In this document: positions 60,191-64,000 of the stretch, piece after piece
Layout of the letters: every line of letters starts with the position of its first letter
How positions within the stretch are numbered: position 1 is the stretch's first letter
The notes under the pieces: model-generated
Seen by the model: the letters and a program-made list of their open reading frames with translations, nothing else
Told to the model about the DNA's origin: nothing
Databases searched by the model: none
From: Bacteroidota bacterium
Lineage (GTDB): Bacteria > Bacteroidota > Bacteroidia > Flavobacteriales > Weeksellaceae
Direction: 5' to 3'
DNA length: 64,000 nucleotides
Assembly (NCBI GenBank): GCA_023387375.1
Contig: JAEWIE010000019.1
Coordinates: 171,595-235,594, forward strand
Program-made: the position numbers and the translations under genes

Positions 60191-61027
60191 TTACTTCCCG
60201 ACAAAAACCTCATTTGTAAAATTGCCTTTTGAATCCCGCATCTCGATGACTAAATTTTTTCCTTCACTATAGCCTATAGCTGTGGAGGAGTCTCCTAGAG
60301 TTACATGATAGACTCCTTTTCTGGAGGATTCCTTGAAGTCTGCAAAAGGCTCTGTATTTTTAGGCTGAGTCAAAATAAAATGTCCCGCACCTAAATTCAC
60401 TTTTGTGTAGTCCACGCCTTTCCAGCTGAATACTTGGAAACCGGAGTTTACTTCCACGTTAGTTTTTGTGGATTCCACTACTTGTGTAGTAGTTTGAACT
60501 TGGGATTTCGTAGGGGTTTTTTCTACTTGCTTTTGCTCAACCGCCACTGGGGTCGGCGTTTTCTTTTCCCCTATTTTCGGAGAAGGACTTGAAGACTTAA
60601 TATCCACTCCCTTTCCAGTCGATACAGGTACCTGAGCAATAGCTTGCAAGAGCGCATCTTGAAAACCTTCATGAAATTCTTTAATACGAGATTCCGCTTT
60701 AAAAGCGCTTACCACTCGACCGTTGCAATCCTTAAACTCTAGCATGACCTTGTTGCGGAACATATTGCTTGTGTCCACAAGCTCTGCAGAGACAACCTGG
60801 CACAGATCATTACCAATCTGTGAGACCCAATCCGAGGGCTCCACCTGTGAAGCCTCATAATTTCTATCCTCGAGCTTACTTACTAAAATCTTATTTAAGT
60901 TGTACGCATTGTTGGTCTTAAAATCCTTGAATTTTAGCGGTACATACACGTATTTATAATCTGCTAAGTTTTGAGCTCCAAGAATCAAACTAAGAAATAC
61001 AAAACTTAAAGAAAGAAGAATTTTCAT
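60191..61027 (-). CDS. Secreted protein of unknown function with a Pro/Thr/Lys linker
   Basis: This 278-residue protein has a signal peptide (MKILLSLSFVFLSLILGAQ). The mature part has an N-terminal domain (about 20-140, with ADYKYVYVPLKFKDFKTNNAYNLNKILVSKLE and FRNKVMLEFKDCNGRVVSAFKA) of unknown type, a low-complexity linker rich in Pro, Thr, Ser, Lys and Gln (about 145-195), and a small C-terminal beta-rich domain (FSWKGVDYTKVNLGAGHFILTQ..., GVYHVTLGDSSTAIGYSEGKNLVIEM). From memory, similar N-terminal domains occur in flavobacterial envelope proteins. It is convergent with uvrC, nine bases away. Confidence 0.65.
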   Translation of the reverse strand: MKILLSLSFVFLSLILGAQNLADYKYVYVPLKFKDFKTNNAYNLNKILVSKLEDRNYEASQVEPSDWVSQIGNDLCQVVSAELVDTSNMFRNKVMLEFKDCNGRVVSAFKAESRIKEFHEGFQDALLQAIAQVPVSTGKGVDIKSSSPSPKIGEKKTPTPVAVEQKQVEKTPTKSQVQTTTQVVESTKTNVEVNSGFQVFSWKGVDYTKVNLGAGHFILTQPKNTEPFADFKESSRKGVYHVTLGDSSTAIGYSEGKNLVIEMRDSKGNFTNEVFVGK

Positions 61028-61150
61028 AATAGTCAGGGTTTAAATCCAAATTTAGAAAAAAAATCTGAATCAAGGCTAAGGCAATTCCTTCAAATTGACA
61101 TCACCAAATCTCATACTAATTAACAGATCCCCTTCAATGAGCCATCCGAT

Positions 61151-62053
61151 TTATAAAACTTCTCCACTAGTCTCTTTCGAAACTTTTAATGTCCGTCGAG
61201 TTTTTATGATTCCATTGGCTACAATGGATAAAATCATCACAAGTGAGGCCACATAAAAGATTGGACTCATGTGCTCGGAATCACCAAAAATGAAATACGC
61301 TAAAATAATTCCGTAAATAGGTTCTAAATTTACGGTCAACACTAGCGTAAAGGGGGTAATGTACTTCATTAACTTGATCGACTCAAACATGGGAAAGGCG
61401 GTAAAAAACCCAGCTAAAATAGTAACTAATATCAAATCACGGGTCGAAATCGACCCCATTTGCGTAATCTGCCCCGTAAAGAGAAAAATGACAGATAGCA
61501 CTGCCCATCCACAAAGAATTTCATAGAAAATAATATTACCAGAGGATGTCTTGCCGTAGAGCTTTCCATTGAAAACGGAAAAGATAGTACCAAAAAGCGC
61601 TGTTAGGATTCCAAAGAAAATCCCTTCCTTATACCGAAACTCTGTACTGAAAATAAGGTACATACAAGCCACAATTACCACACCCATCACAATCTCTGAT
61701 AGATCCATCTTGCGCTTAAATACCAAAGGTTCTAGTAAGGCCGCAAATAGAGTGGAAAGTGACAAACAACTTAAGGCAATCGAGACATTTGATACTTTAA
61801 TCGAGTAGAAAAAGAAAAACCAATGCAAACCCATAAAAGTACCCACGGCAGCCAATTGCAAAAACAGCTTCCTTGAAATCGCAAAGCTTTGCTTACGAAA
61901 GAATCGTAAAAAGACATAAAGAAATACGGCGGCTAAAAGCATTCGATAAAAAACGAGCACCTGCGCATTGGCATGAATTAACTTTCCCAGTATAGCTGTA
62001 AACCCCCACAAAAACACAATCAAATGCAAGCGAAAAAGCGCCGAATTTCTCAT
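61151..62053 (-). CDS. EamA/DMT family transporter
   Basis: This 300-residue protein has ten membrane helices in two EamA repeats, with the usual LHLIVFLWGFTAILGKLI start and TPFTLVLTVNLEPIYGIILAYFIFGD in the second half, which is the family signature (p-a-l--lEP-fa-llg----gE). Such proteins export metabolites or amino acids. The substrate is unknown. It stands alone. Confidence 0.9.
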   Translation of the reverse strand: MRNSALFRLHLIVFLWGFTAILGKLIHANAQVLVFYRMLLAAVFLYVFLRFFRKQSFAISRKLFLQLAAVGTFMGLHWFFFFYSIKVSNVSIALSCLSLSTLFAALLEPLVFKRKMDLSEIVMGVVIVACMYLIFSTEFRYKEGIFFGILTALFGTIFSVFNGKLYGKTSSGNIIFYEILCGWAVLSVIFLFTGQITQMGSISTRDLILVTILAGFFTAFPMFESIKLMKYITPFTLVLTVNLEPIYGIILAYFIFGDSEHMSPIFYVASLVMILSIVANGIIKTRRTLKVSKETSGEVL

Positions 62054-62213
62054 ATAAAAGGAACTAAATATGTAATTAGAAAATAATGGTTTCGTTTTCC
62101 CCTGGCACTTTCACCCTCGAATGGGTCCTATGGTTTTGAAAACGACAACAAATGTAAGCCTTTTTTCGATTAAATGAAAAGTCTTATATTTAAGGCTATA
62201 ATAAATTTTTAAA

Positions 62214-63842
62214 ATGGACCTAGATTTCAATAAACGAGAGGATCAAAATAAATTAATTCTTGCGGAAATAAACCGCCTTTACGCACAAATCAGAAAGGGA
62301 GGCGGAGAGAAAAGAATTGAGAAATTACATGCGGAAGGCAAAATGACAGCGCGTGAACGTATAGATTATCTCTTAGATCCCAATTCGGAGTCCATAGAAA
62401 TCGGAGCCTTTGCAGGTTTTGATATGTATGAGGAAAGTGGGGGCTGCCCAAGTGGCGGCGTTGTGGTCGTCATGGGTTACGTGGCAAAACGACAATGTCT
62501 TATCGTCGCAAATGATGCAACTGTAAAAGCAGGCGCTTGGTTTCCAATCACGGGAAAGAAAAACCTAAGAGCACAAGAAATTGCGATGGAAAATCGCCTA
62601 CCTATCATTTACCTAGTTGATTCCGCTGGCGTCTACTTGCCAATGCAAGATGAAATATTCCCAGACAAAGAGCATTTTGGAAGAATTTTCCGTAACAATG
62701 CAAAAATGAGTTCCATGGGAATCATTCAAATTTCCGCCGTAATGGGAAGTTGTGTGGCAGGAGGAGCCTATCTCCCTATCATGAGTGACGAGGCTATGAT
62801 TGTAGACAAAACAGGCTCTATTTTCCTCGCCGGAAGTTACCTCGTTAAGGCTGCAATTGGAGAATCTATTGACAATGAAACCCTGGGGGGAGCTAGTACG
62901 CACTGCGAAATTTCCGGTGTCACCGACTTCAAAGCAAAAGACGACAAAGAAGCCTTGGACCGAATCAGAACGATTATGGGAACCCTTGGAGAATCTGAAA
63001 AGGCAGGATTCGATCGAATTGAGCCTCAATTGCCTAGTAGAAATCCAGCTGATCTCTTCGGCCTTATGCCCAATTTAAGAACAGAACAGTACGATACGTT
63101 TGACATACTAAGTTGTCTAACGGACAAAGACTCTCTTCAAGAATATAAACCTGATTATGGAAAAACCATCATTTGTGCGACCGCTAGAATTGATGGATGG
63201 GCAGTAGGAATAGTTGCTAACCAAAGAAAATTAGTCAAAAACGGAAAAGGCGAAACCCAATTTGGAGGAGTCATCTACTCTGACTCTGCAGACAAGGCAA
63301 CACGTTTTATCGCAAACTGCAACCAACGTAAAATCCCTCTACTTTTCCTTCAGGATGTCACTGGCTTTATGGTCGGTTCCAAATCAGAACATGGAGGCAT
63401 TATCAAAGACGGGGCAAAAATGGTGAACGCGGTTGCAAATAGTGTGGTTCCAAAATTCACAGTGATCACAGGAAACTCTTATGGAGCTGGAAACTATGCG
63501 ATGTGTGGGAAAGCCTATGATCCTCGATTAATTGTTGCATGGCCATGGGCAGACTTAGCTGTTATGGGCGGATCTCAAGCCGCCAAAGTTCTTGCACAAA
63601 TCGAAGCCTCCACACTTAAAAAGAAAGGCATAGAAATTACAGAAGAAAAACAAAATGAAATACTAAATTCGATCTCTAAACGCTACGAACAGCAAACGAA
63701 AGCCACCTATGCTGCGGCAAGATTATGGACCGATGCAATCATAAGTCCAGAAGATACAAGAAAGTGGATTTCAATGGGAATTGAAGCGGCCAATAAATCG
63801 CCGATAAACGAATCCTTTAACATGGGCGTGCTACAAGTCTAA
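62214..63842 (+). CDS. Acyl-CoA carboxylase, carboxyltransferase beta subunit (methylcrotonoyl-CoA type)
   Basis: This 542-residue subunit has two carboxyltransferase lobes: RIEKLHAEGKMTARERIDYLLDP, AVMGSCVAGGAYLPIMSDE and GSIFLAGSYLVKAAIGE in the first, and PLLFLQDVTGFMVGSKSEHGGIIKDGAKMVNAVANSVVPKFTVITGNSYGAGNYAMCGKAYDPR in the second. The wording of SIFLAGPxLVKAAxGE and FLQDVTGFMVG is that of methylcrotonoyl-CoA carboxylase beta (leucine breakdown), though propionyl-CoA and geranyl-CoA forms are alike. The biotin-carrying alpha subunit is not in this window. BrnQ at 30 kb would bring in leucine. A terminator follows. Confidence 0.9.
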   Translation: MDLDFNKREDQNKLILAEINRLYAQIRKGGGEKRIEKLHAEGKMTARERIDYLLDPNSESIEIGAFAGFDMYEESGGCPSGGVVVVMGYVAKRQCLIVANDATVKAGAWFPITGKKNLRAQEIAMENRLPIIYLVDSAGVYLPMQDEIFPDKEHFGRIFRNNAKMSSMGIIQISAVMGSCVAGGAYLPIMSDEAMIVDKTGSIFLAGSYLVKAAIGESIDNETLGGASTHCEISGVTDFKAKDDKEALDRIRTIMGTLGESEKAGFDRIEPQLPSRNPADLFGLMPNLRTEQYDTFDILSCLTDKDSLQEYKPDYGKTIICATARIDGWAVGIVANQRKLVKNGKGETQFGGVIYSDSADKATRFIANCNQRKIPLLFLQDVTGFMVGSKSEHGGIIKDGAKMVNAVANSVVPKFTVITGNSYGAGNYAMCGKAYDPRLIVAWPWADLAVMGGSQAAKVLAQIEASTLKKKGIEITEEKQNEILNSISKRYEQQTKATYAAARLWTDAIISPEDTRKWISMGIEAANKSPINESFNMGVLQV

Positions 63843-63873
63843 CCTAGCGAATAGATTTCACCTTAAAAATAGC

Positions 63874-63902
63874 AAAAGCATCCCTTTCGGATGCTTTTTT
63901 TA
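63874..63902 (+). terminator. Terminator after the acyl-CoA carboxylase gene
   Basis: Arms AAAAGCATCC (63874-63883) and GGATGCTTTT (63889-63898) with CTTTC loop, followed by T run. Confidence 0.88.
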
Positions 63903-63964
63903 TGTGTCTTGGTAGTGTGCGTAGCCTTTCTTAACTATGTTCAAGAAGTCTAGGCATAAAAAAA

Positions 63965-63989
63965 TCCCCAATCACAATGTGATTGAGGA
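63965..63989 (-). terminator. Terminator of a minus-strand gene beyond the window
   Basis: Inverted repeat TCCcCAATCA / TGATTGaGGA; T run only on the minus-strand exit side, so it should end a gene whose coding part lies right of 64000. Confidence 0.7.
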
Positions 63990-64000
63990 CTTAAAAAAAA

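Noticed and set aside
1..64000. CRISPR arrays, tRNA, rRNA, tmRNA or insertion sequences
   Set aside because: No regularly spaced repeats, cloverleaf-like sequences, transposase motifs or terminal inverted repeats were found on reading the gaps; a covariance-model search would be needed to exclude small RNAs.

Overview
The window is an ordinary chromosomal stretch of a low-GC Bacteroidota bacterium, most probably of the class Flavobacteriia. The evidence is the repeated promoter element TAnnTTTG (with an occasional upstream TTG), lack of Shine-Dalgarno sequences before most starts, lipoproteins with short lipoboxes, a PafA-type alkaline phosphatase like that of Elizabethkingia/Chryseobacterium, a class II HMG-CoA reductase, BrnQ, a Mg-type HemB and several small families typical of flavobacteria (DUF5522, DUF2752, DUF4136). 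I see no rRNA, tRNA, CRISPR array, insertion sequence, integrase or prophage module. Nearly all the DNA is coding and almost every gene is of core type.

Layout. 1-1.7 kb: end of a YrdC/Sua5 protein and tRNA CCA transferase. 1.7-4.4 kb: a BtuB-type receptor behind a cobalamin riboswitch, then cytidine deaminase. 4.5-9.3 kb: old yellow enzyme with a DUF2752 protein, HemL, a glucosaminidase/LysM protein and a PLP desulfhydrase. 9.4-12.1 kb: an ECF-like sigma factor with its membrane partner, and sigma-54. 12.2-21.2 kb: AsnS, small conserved proteins, PafA, malate dehydrogenase, a nucleoid-associated protein and DnaK. 21.5-24.5 kb: two divergent cytochrome c lipoproteins sharing a perfect palindrome, a polytopic histidine-bearing membrane protein and a Crp/Fnr regulator. 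24.6-28.1 kb: polyphosphate kinase and exopolyphosphatase. 28.2-33.3 kb: NifU and Mrp Fe-S proteins, two amino-acid/dicarboxylate transporters and a BON-domain pair. 33.5-37.8 kb: agmatinase and arginine decarboxylase (putrescine synthesis), thiamine pyrophosphokinase and cobalamin adenosyltransferase. 37.9-42 kb: an ABC exporter, LptB with an extra C-terminal domain, and HemB. 42.2-46.4 kb: an apparent operon NDH-2, TrmD, EEP phosphatase, Lrp regulator, DeoC. 46.5-51.8 kb: GH25 lysozyme, ABC-F ATPase, APC permease and MscS. 51.9-64 kb: SucC, DUF423, HMG-CoA reductase, YceI, DOPA dioxygenase-like protein, HutH, UvrC, a secreted unknown, an EamA transporter and an acyl-CoA carboxylase beta subunit.

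The parts most worth attention are: (1) the 21.5-24.5 kb cytochrome/Crp cluster, which looks like the electron-donor and regulatory part of a clade II nos (N2O) cluster without nosZ, with a palindromic operator placed at about -41.5 from one predicted start of transcription; (2) an LptB ATPase carrying about 115 extra C-terminal residues of unknown function; (3) several genes (uvrC, NDH-2, lptB, GH25) whose -7 element lies 4-7 bases before the start codon, suggesting leaderless or near-leaderless mRNAs; (4) a 110-residue membrane protein with an HExxH motif. I found no clear evidence of a wholly new system such as a defence or mobile system.
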